DNA from: Jacaranda mimosifolia
Taxonomy: Eukaryota; Streptophyta; Magnoliopsida; Lamiales; Bignoniaceae
DNA length: 64,000 nucleotides
Assembly (NCBI GenBank): GCA_018894105.1
Contig: CM032121.1
Coordinates: forward strand, 20,742,730-20,806,729
Direction of reading: 5' to 3'
Shown: one piece after another, positions 37,595 to 46,490 of the stretch
Numbering within the stretch: position 1 is the stretch's first letter
How the letters are laid out: every line of letters starts with the position of its first letter
Notes under the pieces: generated by a model
What the model was told of the DNA's origin: nothing
The model's database searches: none
Seen by the model: only the letters and a program-made list of their open reading frames with translations
Made by a program: the position numbers and the translations under genes

Positions 37595-37619
37595 TAGTCC
37601 TATTAGGTGTGCCAAAAAT
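37595..37619 (-). promoter_or_regulatory. Primer-binding site of the gag-only element
   Basis: Next to the 5' LTR the minus strand reads TTTTTGGCACACCTAATAGG, similar to TTTGGCAC(A/G)CCCAGTGGGAC-type sites I associate with this gypsy group. The tRNA is not named. Confidence 0.5.
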
Positions 37620-37620
37620 T

Positions 37621-38655
37621 TGTAAGTACAAATTTCTTTATCTAAAAAAATAAAGTACAAGCCAAGAAAAAGTTGTACAAATAAAATAAAATTGAAATTT
37701 ATCAATTGTGGATTCAATCCCTAATCTAATCCTCTTATTCTTCCCTTCAAAAGATGATCTTGAAATTTAATGAGCTCTGCGATGAATGCCTTAAACACCA
37801 TGTATTTCCTGAATTTGATTTAAAATAACTAAATTCGAGTGCTTCGCACTTTAATCTCAAATTAAACGCTAGGATTTGATGAGCTCCACAATGAACACCT
37901 TAAACCTATGGATCTTTTTGAATTTAATTTGAGATAAATAACGCTAATTCGAGGGCTTTGCACCGTAATCAAACCCCAAAATATATGAGCTCCATGAAAA
38001 ATGCCTTGAAAGTCGTGGATTTTCTTGAATTTAATTTGAGGTAAATAATGTCAATTCAAGGGCTTCATACTGTAATTCCGAATCAAATGCCAAAATATAT
38101 GAGCTCTGCAAAGAATACCTTGAACTTCTTGAATCTTCTTGAATTTGCTTGAGAGAATTAATAACTCCTTCAAAGTTTCTCTCACTTGCTGTGACTTGTG
38201 TTGTTGTTGTTGCTGCTGTGTGGGATGAGCTTTGATCACTCCTTTTATATAGATGTTTAATGAGAGACTTCCAAATTGACTAGAACTTCTTTGATGGTTA
38301 TCCCTTCGATAAGATAATATCAAATATCAAGAGATAATATCAAATATCAAGAGATAATATCAAATATCTTTAATTTGATTGATCCACATACATAGACAGG
38401 CCATGTGTTGCAACTTGGTTAGCCTAAGATTACCATGCTGCACGACTTGATTTGATTAGCTGGGACACTTCATCTTGACACTTGTTGATATTTGATTTGT
38501 GCCAAAAATAAATTAAAGGTTATTAATCAAAATACCTATTTATCTTTTGAATTTGAATTTAATAAATTCCAAGACATAAATAGAAAATTCTAAATTAAAA
38601 CTAGCTTATTATTTTACGCTTTACTTTTCAATTGGCCAAAATTAATATGTCTAAA
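37621..38655 (-). repeat. 5' LTR of the gag-only element
   Basis: A 1035-bp LTR starting TGTAAGTAC and ending ATATGTCTAAA. It contains four roughly 110-bp internal repeats (near 37768, 37878, 37985 and 38098) and a triple AAGAGATAATATCAAATATC near 38310-38360. Confidence 0.8.
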
Positions 38656-39358
38656 ACTATCATCGAAAACTAATGAACCTATCATGACTATATTTGTACT
38701 ATGAATAATATATTATGGTTTAATAATCATGCAACCGTCAGAGTAAGATGAATTCAACTTAATCTCTAACATACCACGAATGATACTAGAAATTGACAAG
38801 AAAATACCCATTTTGGGGTTTCTATAGTTCATCTCTACAGTCTTGTACTGAATTTGCTCTTGTGCTATACTTATTTTGAGCGCTTTTGTACTTGCTTTTC
38901 CTGTGGCTGAGTTTACCTCAATTCGATGTGTGAAACAACACATAAAACTTTCTAATATAATAAAATAATCTTTTCTTCAAGTAATGGTCATGATAGTACA
39001 TGTTCAAATGATTGGAAATACAAATACCCACATCCAACCCACTTGTATTTTCATTCATACTAGTATAAATTATTGATGAATGAGGTAAATGTATCCTTTC
39101 GACACCACCATCGAAAATCAATAAACCTTTCATGACAATATCAGTCCTAGGACTAATAAATTATGATTTGATAATCATGTAATGGCTGATTAAGATTAAT
39201 TCAACTTAAATGATATTGCAAATCGATTAAAAAAAATACTCATTTTTGTTTTGTTTTTTGTACTTGATTATTCAAGTTTTATATTGAATTCACCTCGTTT
39301 TGTAGTTATTTGGAGTGTTTTTTTACTTACTTTTGTACTCGTGTTTCCTTATACCTGG
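38656..39358. repeat. Tandem array of about 440-bp monomers (right part)
   Basis: The sequence resumes the monomer at exactly the place interrupted at 34915 (TCGAAAAC(T/C)AATGAACCT...) and has the next anchor TACTAGTATAAA at 39059. With the inserted element and one duplication (3745 bp) removed, the anchor spacing 34867 to 39059 becomes 447. Confidence 0.85.
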
Positions 39359-40084
39359 TGTAAGTGCAAATTTCTTTGTGTGCAAAAATAAAATTATAAA
39401 ATAAGAAAAATCATATAAATAAGACAAAATTAAAATTTATTAATTGTGGATCTAATCTCTAATATAATCTTCTGATTCTTTCCTTCCAAATATAATCTTG
39501 AAACTTGAATAGCTCCGCGATGGATGCCCTAAACACTGTGGATCTCCTTAAATCTAATTTGAAGAAGATAAAGCTAATTCGAGGGTTTCGCACCTTAATA
39601 TTGAGCCAAATGCAAAAAATATATGAGCTTCGCGAAGAACACCTTGAACGTCGTAGATCTCCTTAAATTTGCTGGAGAGAATTGCTTGACTCCTTCAAAG
39701 TTTCTCTCACTTGCTAGCACTTGTGTTGTGTGCGTAGAATAAGCTTTGGTCACACCCTTTAGATAGATGCTTGATGGAAGACTTCTATATTAATTTGAAC
39801 TTCTTTGATAGTTATCTCTTTGATAAGATAATATCAAATATCAAGAGATTATATAAGATATCTTTGATTTAATTGGTCCATATATATAAATACTTCATCT
39901 TTGACACTTATCAATATTTGATTTGAGCATAAAATAAATACTAGAGTATTAATTAAAATTAATTAATTATCTTTTGCAATTAAATTTAATAAATTCCAAG
40001 AAATAAATAAAAATTTTAAATTAATATCTAGTATATTATTTTACATGTATCACTTCTACATTTGCTAAAATTAATATCTCTACA
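39359..40084 (-). mobile_element. Solo LTR of the gag-only gypsy family
   Basis: It starts TGTAAGTGCAAATTTC and ends ATATCTCTACA, flanked by CCTGG (39354-39358) and CTTGG (40085-40089), a 5-bp duplication with one mismatch. It is 726 bp, shorter than the 1035-bp LTR nearby, and carries two rather than four of the 110-bp repeats. There is no internal domain. Confidence 0.82.
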
Positions 40085-43000
40085 CTTGGTACCCCCCCCC
40101 TCCTTTTTTCAGTACTACTTATGTAAATATAAATACCATATACATCTTCAAGTGTAATGCATTTTGACCAACTTGTAATATATATATATTATTACTAGTA
40201 TCTATATAAATAAATTTTCAAATTACATTATAGATTGTAAACACCATCCATTTTGATCTTCCAAATATACAAATAATAAATATTATCAAGGAGGAATGTA
40301 AACATTCACCTCACTATCCATATACAAAAAGTAAATTCATTCAAATAATAACCATCTGAATATCATTATTCAGCCCTAAAACACAATAAACCATGATCAT
40401 CAGTCAAAATTTTTACAGCAATATGCAGTCGATACGTGTCCATAGAACATTTATTTGCATAATCCCAAAAATTCGTGGTGTTTTTGGCAAAACATTCTAC
40501 CCAGACAAACATAAACTCCACAGTCAACTCTAATAAAACTATTACTCAATTTAGTCATCTTAAGGTACGCCGAAAATGGGGTTCTCTTTATTGCTTTAGT
40601 GTGTCTGAAGCTCATTTTACTGCCAATTCTTCAACAATATTTTTGAAGTCCCCAGAGAGCACCAAGAATATAGCTCGGAGTCTCGATTACCAATTCTTCT
40701 ACAAATAAGAAAGACATAAATAACTACATAAATACTAAATTGAAGGTTTTGGTACTATAAGTCACAATTTAAAACTGAAAGTTCAATTTTTTTGTACCAA
40801 AAACTTGCATAAAATACTGAATTGGAGGTTTTGGTACTATAAGTCACAATTTAAATGTTGAAAGTTTAAATTTTGCTACCATATTATTTGAAAATAATAC
40901 TAATCTATTAATGATGAGTTTGCATGAATGAATGCCCCAAACATGCTTAGACATAATTTATACCCTTCGTAGACACTATAAATTAGATATTCTTAAAATT
41001 CAGTTACAAACTAATGTATATTATACCTTATATGGATTATATAATTACTAAATTTAGATAATTGATAATTGAAACAACAAATGAAGTATAAATTGACAAT
41101 ATTCAAATAAGAAAAAAACTTACATTAGGGTTGTTTTTAATAAAACAAGAAACTGATTGTCAGCGAATCGAGTTTATCAAATCGGACCTAAAAGAATAAA
41201 TCAAGAAAAAAAACAAAAGAGACTTGTAACATATGTAAAAATGGATCAAATTACTAGGTGATAATGACCAACACCACGAGCCCATGCATTTTTTGAAGAC
41301 AAAGCAGAGATGAGTCACAATTCAAAATTATGATCCCTTTTCTTTGATCAAATTGGTCCTACCTTTTTTTTTCCACTTGTTGAAACGTGAACTTCACCAT
41401 CCCTATTATATAGATACAATAATTCTGTATATGTAAACCCAAACTAGTACTAGGAAACAACCCACATTAAACTTTCTAATTGTACATTGATTTAAGTACT
41501 CCTCCACCACACTCCTCAAAACCGTATCCCAATCAATCTATTTTTTTTTCTTTTTCTTTAAACATTATCAATTTCCATCTTGCAAGTTCTTCCTCTTATA
41601 GACATAAATCGATCCACCCTATTCACATTAAGAAAAAAATTACCTCTGAGAGCCTACTCTAAACCCATACTCCACCAGGGCTTTTAATCCTCCTTCCACT
41701 TTTAAAGAAATATATGAAAATTCATTCATTATTTCAATATAAAAATAACAGAAGAGAAAATTACAAAACTTACATCATAGGCTCTGTAATTGAGGGGTGA
41801 AAATACAAACTCTTCTAGCTTGAGTAACGCGATGAACGATAGAAAGTCAGTTCAAAAATAAGAAGGGAAAAAGAAAAAAAGGTGAGTTGTAGCAGTACAA
41901 GAAGAAGTCGAAGACAGCATCAGTTACTACATAATGAGAATTGTCTTCCGAAAATAGAGGGAAGAGGAAGAAAAGCCGCGGAAGGGGTGTTCTTTTGATG
42001 AAAACGTGTTTGAGTGGGTGAGTTGAGGGTTTCTTGTTATTTTTAATATAAGTGAGGGCTGTGTTTTGCCTTTTGCTTACTCAAGTGGGGAGTAAATTCA
42101 AAAATAAAATTTTGAGTTGAGAATGAAGGCAAAAGAAAATCAAATGTAAATTGAATTCTAAAATAAAAGTAGCTTTGACTATTTTTCCCCAATTAACCGT
42201 TTCCATTATTGTATCTTCTTTCTTTTTCCCATTTACAACAGAATACATAAATCAGGTTAAGGTCTCGTTTCAATAGTAATAGTCAAAATTCAAAATCTCT
42301 AAAATCTTCGAGCAATTTCTTAAAAAAGAAAGAAAAAGAAAGTGAGTAGTTCATGGTATCACATAAGAGTAGTACCTATTCTTTATCAATGTAATGTAAT
42401 AATTTCTCTCTCTTAAAAAATAATACAAATCAATTTAGAATTTTTCATCATTACACGTAATTAGAGATGTTCATTTGACAAGATTGAATTGAACTATGAG
42501 TATATTATTTTGTAAAATTAAATATCAAATCAAATTAATTGGTTTGATTTGATAAATCAACATTTTTCATTCCTTAGTTTGCCAAAGCAAGTAAACCGAA
42601 TATTTTGAAGGAAGACCGAAGAGAAAAAGGAAAAAAAAGAGTAAGACGCGTGAAGTTCTTCCATGATATTTCTGTTTATTTTCTCAAGCAAAAATCTGCA
42701 TGCAGAAAAGAACATATCACAGCCATGAATCAACGACTCCCACCCCCTCAAAGATATAAAAGAACGTATCACACCCATGAATCAACGACTCCCACCCCCT
42801 CAAATGACTCCCTCCCCCTCAAAGATATGCACTGGCTATTATATTATTCTTGTTTACAAGTGTGTTCTTCATGTGTTTTTCTGTGGTTAATTAGCTTATC
42901 AAGAGTTTCAAGAATCCAACTTAAATATTTACGATATGAGTAAAAAATTTGGATTGCGTTTAATTTTGTATCAAGTATAATTAAAGACTTCAATTGAAAG

Positions 43001-43280
43001 AAAATTATAAAACTTCAAGTACTGCTAAAAGCAAAACTAAAGAAGAGACAATCCCAAATTCTAATTTTCTCTTCCAAAATTAAAACAGTGGTACTATAGT
43101 ATCTATGCAATGCATGTAAAAACATATATAAAGATGAATTTAATATCTCATTTTATTGATGCCAAAAATCCGACCTGGCGCTACCATCAAGAGCAAGAAT
43201 TATAGTTACCGACTGAAAGAACATCAGATTGCTACCCCATCATAATCAACTATTATATATTTAAGCGCAGCCAAAGTCAT
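40085..43280. other. Non-coding AT-rich stretch with two local duplications
   Basis: No gene recognised. An 82-bp unit is repeated at 40734 and 40816 (GG(T)TTTGGTACTATAAGTC). A 52-bp unit starting ATGAATCAACGACTCCC occurs at 42725 and 42777, with a partial third copy. Pyrimidine- and purine-rich parts around 41540-42190 look like untranslated gene sequence but lead into no ORF. Confidence 0.45.
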
Positions 43281-43285
43281 GAACA

Positions 43286-43380
43286 ACAGGAAACTCAGAC
43301 GTCAAAGTGAAAAACTTGGACATGTGTAGAATCAGTCTGAGAAAAGGGTGGGTCGTCTCATAAATTCAACATCGAGAACT
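43286..43380 (-). ncRNA. C/D box snoRNA, predicted guide for 25S rRNA
   Basis: On the minus strand a box D (CTGA, complement of 43295-43298) is preceded by an antisense element whose target-sense sequence is GTCAAAGTGAA (43301-43311), an 11-nt match to the conserved 25S rRNA segment AUGUCAAAGUGAAGAAAUUC. By the box D+5 rule the C of GUC would be 2'-O-methylated; from memory yeast snR76 guides a Cm in this segment. The box C is imperfect (CGATGT, complement near 43369-43375). A possible D' box is at 43332-43335. Ends are approximate and the terminal stem is not clear. It is third in the cluster, about 10 nt from its neighbour. Confidence 0.65.
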
Positions 43381-43383
43381 GGG

Positions 43384-43472
43384 AACTGCTCAGATTCTAT
43401 GGGTGTTATAAATTGTCTGTCATGCTATTAGCATTCAGAACGAGGAATGATACTTCTAATCATCGCAAATCC
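43384..43472 (-). ncRNA. C/D box snoRNA, predicted double guide for 18S rRNA
   Basis: Box C reads GCGATGA (complement of 43460-43466), box D CTGA (complement of 43390-43393) and D' CTGA (complement of 43435-43438). The element before box D has target-sense sequence ATTCTATGGGTG (43394-43405), a 12-nt perfect match to 18S rRNA. The element before D' has target-sense AACGAGGAAT (43439-43448), a 10-nt perfect match to another conserved 18S segment. A short terminal stem (TGC/GCA) closes the boxes. Size and spacing are normal for this RNA class. It resembles human U33/yeast snR55 in target region, though the predicted nucleotide is about 2 nt away, so I give no symbol. Confidence 0.75.
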
Positions 43473-43551
43473 CCTGATTGTTCACAAACCAAAAAGAATA
43501 GAAAAATATCAGAAAAAAGAACAAACAATCAATATAAGACCACAAAATTAG

Positions 43552-43666
43552 AATTAGAGGCTCAGACACGCATAAATACGTCATCAGAAATAAATGAAGG
43601 CCACAAAATTAAAGGTCCATACATAACTCAGCATCGAGAAATGATTTCTGTCTTCATCGCCTCATA
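43552..43666 (-). ncRNA. Probable C/D box snoRNA, possible U6 snRNA guide
   Basis: A terminal stem GAGGC/GCCTC encloses box C (GCGATGA, complement of 43654-43660) and box D (CTGA, complement of 43562-43565). A D' CTGA is at 43628-43631. The antisense element before D' has target-sense ATCGAGAAATG (43633-43643), an 11-nt match to plant U6 snRNA; the one before D has ACACGCATAAA (43566-43576), which matches the adjoining U6 segment ACACGCACAAA with one mismatch. No rRNA match was recognised. It is first in the cluster on the minus strand. The target is an inference; the box and stem structure is seen directly. Confidence 0.55.
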
Positions 43667-43789
43667 AAAATTCACTCAAAATGTAAAATACAAGAAATTG
43701 TAAGAAATCGCTTCTCCAAGAGAAGTAGTAACAGAAACAGTGAAAGATGCTCCTTTGCCTTCGGCGCAGAGCTGCGGAGGTTTATTGTC

Positions 43790-43943
43790 CTAGATTTAGG
43801 TTTAGATTTAGGGTTAGTGCCTGATCCGGACCATATCATTTTGGGCCCGAGGTATCACTATGGACACTAGTAATTGTTGTTTGGTATGAAGCCGGAACGC
43901 CATTTTCTTCCAATTCGAACAAGGCCTCTGGGTCCGGCCCAAG
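43790..43943 (-). promoter_or_regulatory. Telo-box and site II promoter of the snoRNA cluster
   Basis: On the minus strand a telo-box AACCCTAA (complement of 43809-43816), set in telomere-like variants (43790-43818), is preceded by site II-type GGGCC(C/A) elements at 43842-43848 and 43936-43942 (TTGGGCC). This combination is known from promoters of plant ribosomal-protein and snoRNA genes. It lies about 140 bp upstream of the first snoRNA. The transcription start is not determined. Confidence 0.65.
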
Positions 43944-44232
43944 CTATTCTGAGTTGTAATTCTTTTTGTCGACAAGTCCAGTTTGAATCATGGCTTATCC
44001 TTTTACACCTTATTACAATACCTTTCAAAATTGTTAAAATTAACAATTGCATGCTGTGTAAGTACGGAAAAAAAAGGAAAATAAAAACATTTTGATTCAG
44101 AGAACTTATTAAAATATTTAAATTGCGGAGAAATTTCATTTTGATAAAGGTTGTGTTTAAATGTTACTATTAAGACAGTTATTCTATAAAATGAGAATGC
44201 AAATATGATCACTTGATAAGTTCTATTATCAA

Positions 44233-44578
44233 TGTCAGTGTCATACATCGATAAAATAAATAAATAGTGGTCTCTATATATAACCTTAGACAATTCTCAC
44301 AAATTGAACTAGCTTTTGGAGTGAGTAAGGTCGAAGATTCATTCTTCAATATGGTGTCAGAGCCACCCACTCCCAATGCTGAGCTATCCAATCTTGTTTG
44401 ATCACTCATTTCATGTTATTTCATACTCCAAATATTTATTCCAGGGCGTGCGCGGGGTTTGTTAATGTATTACATTGTTAAAATAAATAAGTAATGATTT
44501 CTATATATAGTCTTAGTCAATCCTCACATTTTAAACTAACTTTTAGGATGAGTTAGGCCCAAGGTCCATTATTCAATA
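44233..44578 (+). mobile_element. Complete TRIM element (miniature LTR retrotransposon)
   Basis: Two direct repeats of 119 bp (44233-44351 and 44460-44578) enclose 108 bp. The target duplication ATCAA is at 44228-44232 and 44579-44583. Directly after the first repeat is a primer site TGGTGTCAGAGCC (44352-44364), initiator-Met type. Before the second is a purine-rich tract GGGCGTGCGCGGGG. No coding capacity remains, which is the definition of a TRIM; it would depend on enzymes of another element. LTR identity is moderate, so the insertion is old. Confidence 0.88.
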
Positions 44579-44583
44579 ATCAA

Positions 44584-45337
44584 TGAGTTGCAATTGATTA
44601 TCAATAGTAATAATTCACATATATTCTTATGTTACTAATTTTTAGTAACGACATCTTGCATAATTTTGAGAAAATATGTTGTTCACATGGAATACCTAGA
44701 AATATGACAATCATGCCATTGAAACATAATATGGGTTCCATAATTAACGTGATATTGTTTTCACATTTGGTCTTAGATAAGAGGCTATGGCATTACTATA
44801 ATAGCATCTGTTGAATCGGCAGACCCATCTTTTCTACTCTGTTTTTTTCCTTTTTTTCCTCCCTCTCTTTGCTTTTGTGTTTCCTCCCTTGTCTCTTTAT
44901 CAAAATTTTCCTCTTTAGGTATTCTCTTGTATGTGTTCCCTCATGCATCAGCGTTGCGCCATGGAGCCATAGTGAGTATGTGAATATGTAAAGGTAGTGA
45001 TTCTTTTAAGGCCAAACCAAATTAACCCCAACACACATTTTTTCCTAGTTCTCAAAGTGAGAAAAGGTGTAGGGCAGAGGGAGAACAATGGATGCGCTGA
45101 GAAAGTAGCTGCATGTGTTGATGGGTGTGAATCGAAATGCTAACCCTCAAGAGGTGATGCGAAAGTGTTTATTTACATATTTTGAAATATTGAAGAAATT
45201 TGAGTTTTGTAGATTTTGCGAGCATTAGATCGATGGTGTTGTTTGGTTTACTGGGTGACAACTATATTTCGATTCATTAATGAAATAGTACTTGAGGTTC
45301 TCACGAGGAATTTTACTTGTGTGGTTTTCAGTGATCC
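44584..45337. other. Non-coding stretch
   Basis: No gene recognised. A long pyrimidine-rich tract lies at 44832-44920. The sequence just before 45338 could belong to the captured gene fragment that follows. Confidence 0.4.
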
Positions 45338-45640
45338 TTGTTATTAGATCATCTTGGTGGAAAACTTCATTTAGGGTATGTGCAATTTCGTGAAAAGCCA
45401 ACTGAGCTTGATGTCCGTAACAGAGTGAGACAGACTCTTTGGCGATTTCATGCTATTTATAGGAAGCTCTTGCAACAAGAGGAAGGCAACTTAATACTAG
45501 AAGGGGATGGAAAATCTGTACCACACTGGTATAGATTGAATGAAGGTCAATGGAGTACCCGTTGCCATTGGTATTATTGCTTATGGGCATTATGTTGTCT
45601 TTTCAATAGACTTTGCCGATGTAGTAAATAGGAAGTGGCC
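45338..45640 (+). pseudogene. SUVH-like histone H3-K9 methyltransferase fragment
   Basis: The plus strand encodes KPTELDVRNRVRQTL followed by FHAIYRKLLQQEEG (about 45398-45485). This resembles the segment upstream of the SRA (YDG) domain in plant SUVH5/6-type proteins, which has the form VR(E/Q)TLRLFQAICRKLLQEEE. No SRA, pre-SET or SET domain follows; the downstream frame (near 45540-45620) is not recognised. It is therefore a fragment, perhaps carried here by a transposon. Alternative: another protein with a similar helix. The match is from memory. Confidence 0.5.
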
Positions 45641-46019
45641 ATGGCCTTGTGCAAAGAGATAGAATCTCAATCCCTTATGCCTAGAGGTTTTGCAAAATTT
45701 GTCCTATTACAAATTGTAATTCTCAATGATTGCAACAGAAATGCTTGGGATTGTCATACACAATGCTTGGCAGGTTGTACGACAACCAGACGCCACCACC
45801 CTCTGCCATGGATGACATCTCTGATGCCACATCCACCATCAATGTCTTGTGACTTGGATGTGTAAGGGGATCAAGATCCAAAAGCTGGAGAGTAGAATTG
45901 TTAATTTGCTTCTGGATTTCAAATCTAGACAACTAGAAAAGAACATTTGCACTTGAAAATTTTATATATTGCTTTGAAACTTGAATGTATATTAGTTAAC
46001 ATTGAACATTTCCAACTTA

Positions 46020-46490
46020 TGGCCCGTTGCTACAACTTTCTATAAATATCATGGAACTACTGAATAGTCTGTCTCACTCTATTACGGGCATCACCATGGT
46101 CGGAATTGCTAAGACCAAAAGGAGGCAGACTAATTTCAAAATATAATCGTTTTTGCCTATTTGAAGGAAAATCTCCATCACAGCCATGGCCTTCATCATC
46201 TGCAAGCATCAATGCACTTGGGCTCTCATGTGCATTTCGAAGAGCCTGTCTCACTCTGTTACAGGCATCACCATGGTCGAAGTTGTTATGGACATCACCA
46301 TGGACGAAACTATCAAGACCAAAAGGAGGCAGATTAATTTCAAAATGTAATCGTTTATGCCTAGTAGTAGAATTTGAAAGAAAGCCTCCATCACAACCAT
46401 ATCCTTCATCATCTACAAGCATCAATGCACTTGGGCTCTCATTTGCATCATTGGAAATGTGGACTTCATTCTTCTTCTTTACTTAGAATT
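46020..46490 (-). pseudogene. SUVH-like fragment, inverted, with internal duplication
   Basis: The minus strand encodes, twice, a segment with ESPSALML(V/A)DDEG(Y/H)GCDG, then RLHFEI or RLYFEI and LPPFGL. Each ends with HGDA(C/R)NRVRQ, the second continuing past a stop into FHDIYRKL near 46035-46060. The two units lie 204 bp apart at the DNA level (GGAGGCAG at 46121 and 46325). The end is homologous to the plus-strand fragment 45413-45490, so the two form an inverted pair about 550 bp apart. No catalytic domain is present. Confidence 0.5.

Larger units (their letters stand above)
34916..38655 (-). mobile_element. Gag-only Ty3/gypsy element inserted in the tandem array
   Basis: LTR sequence starts TGTAAGTGCAAATTTC at 34916 and TGTAAGTACAAATTTC at 37621. 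The flanks ATTAC (34911-34915) and ACTAT (38656-38660) are both one change from ACTAC, the sequence expected in the monomer, so they fit a 5-bp target duplication. Only a partial gag is coded (minus strand); no protease, RT or integrase is seen. This fits a non-autonomous element that needed proteins from a relative. Confidence 0.82.

Noticed and set aside
40475..40708. Possible exon-like segment around 40560-40700 on either strand.
   Set aside because: Less AT-rich than its surroundings, but no continuous frame or known motif.
20380..42190. Weak inverted similarity between about 20390-20460 and 42085-42190, looking like terminal inverted repeats of a Mutator-like element.
   Set aside because: The match is short, T-rich and imperfect, and no 9-bp duplication or transposase was found.
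43413..43667. Plus-strand ORF of 84 codons.
   Set aside because: It is antisense to the snoRNA structures; composition is Lys/Asn/Thr-rich and unlike any known domain.
43867..44293. Minus-strand ORFs of 90 and 96 codons upstream of the snoRNA cluster.
   Set aside because: They overlap each other and the promoter region, and show no recognisable protein pattern.
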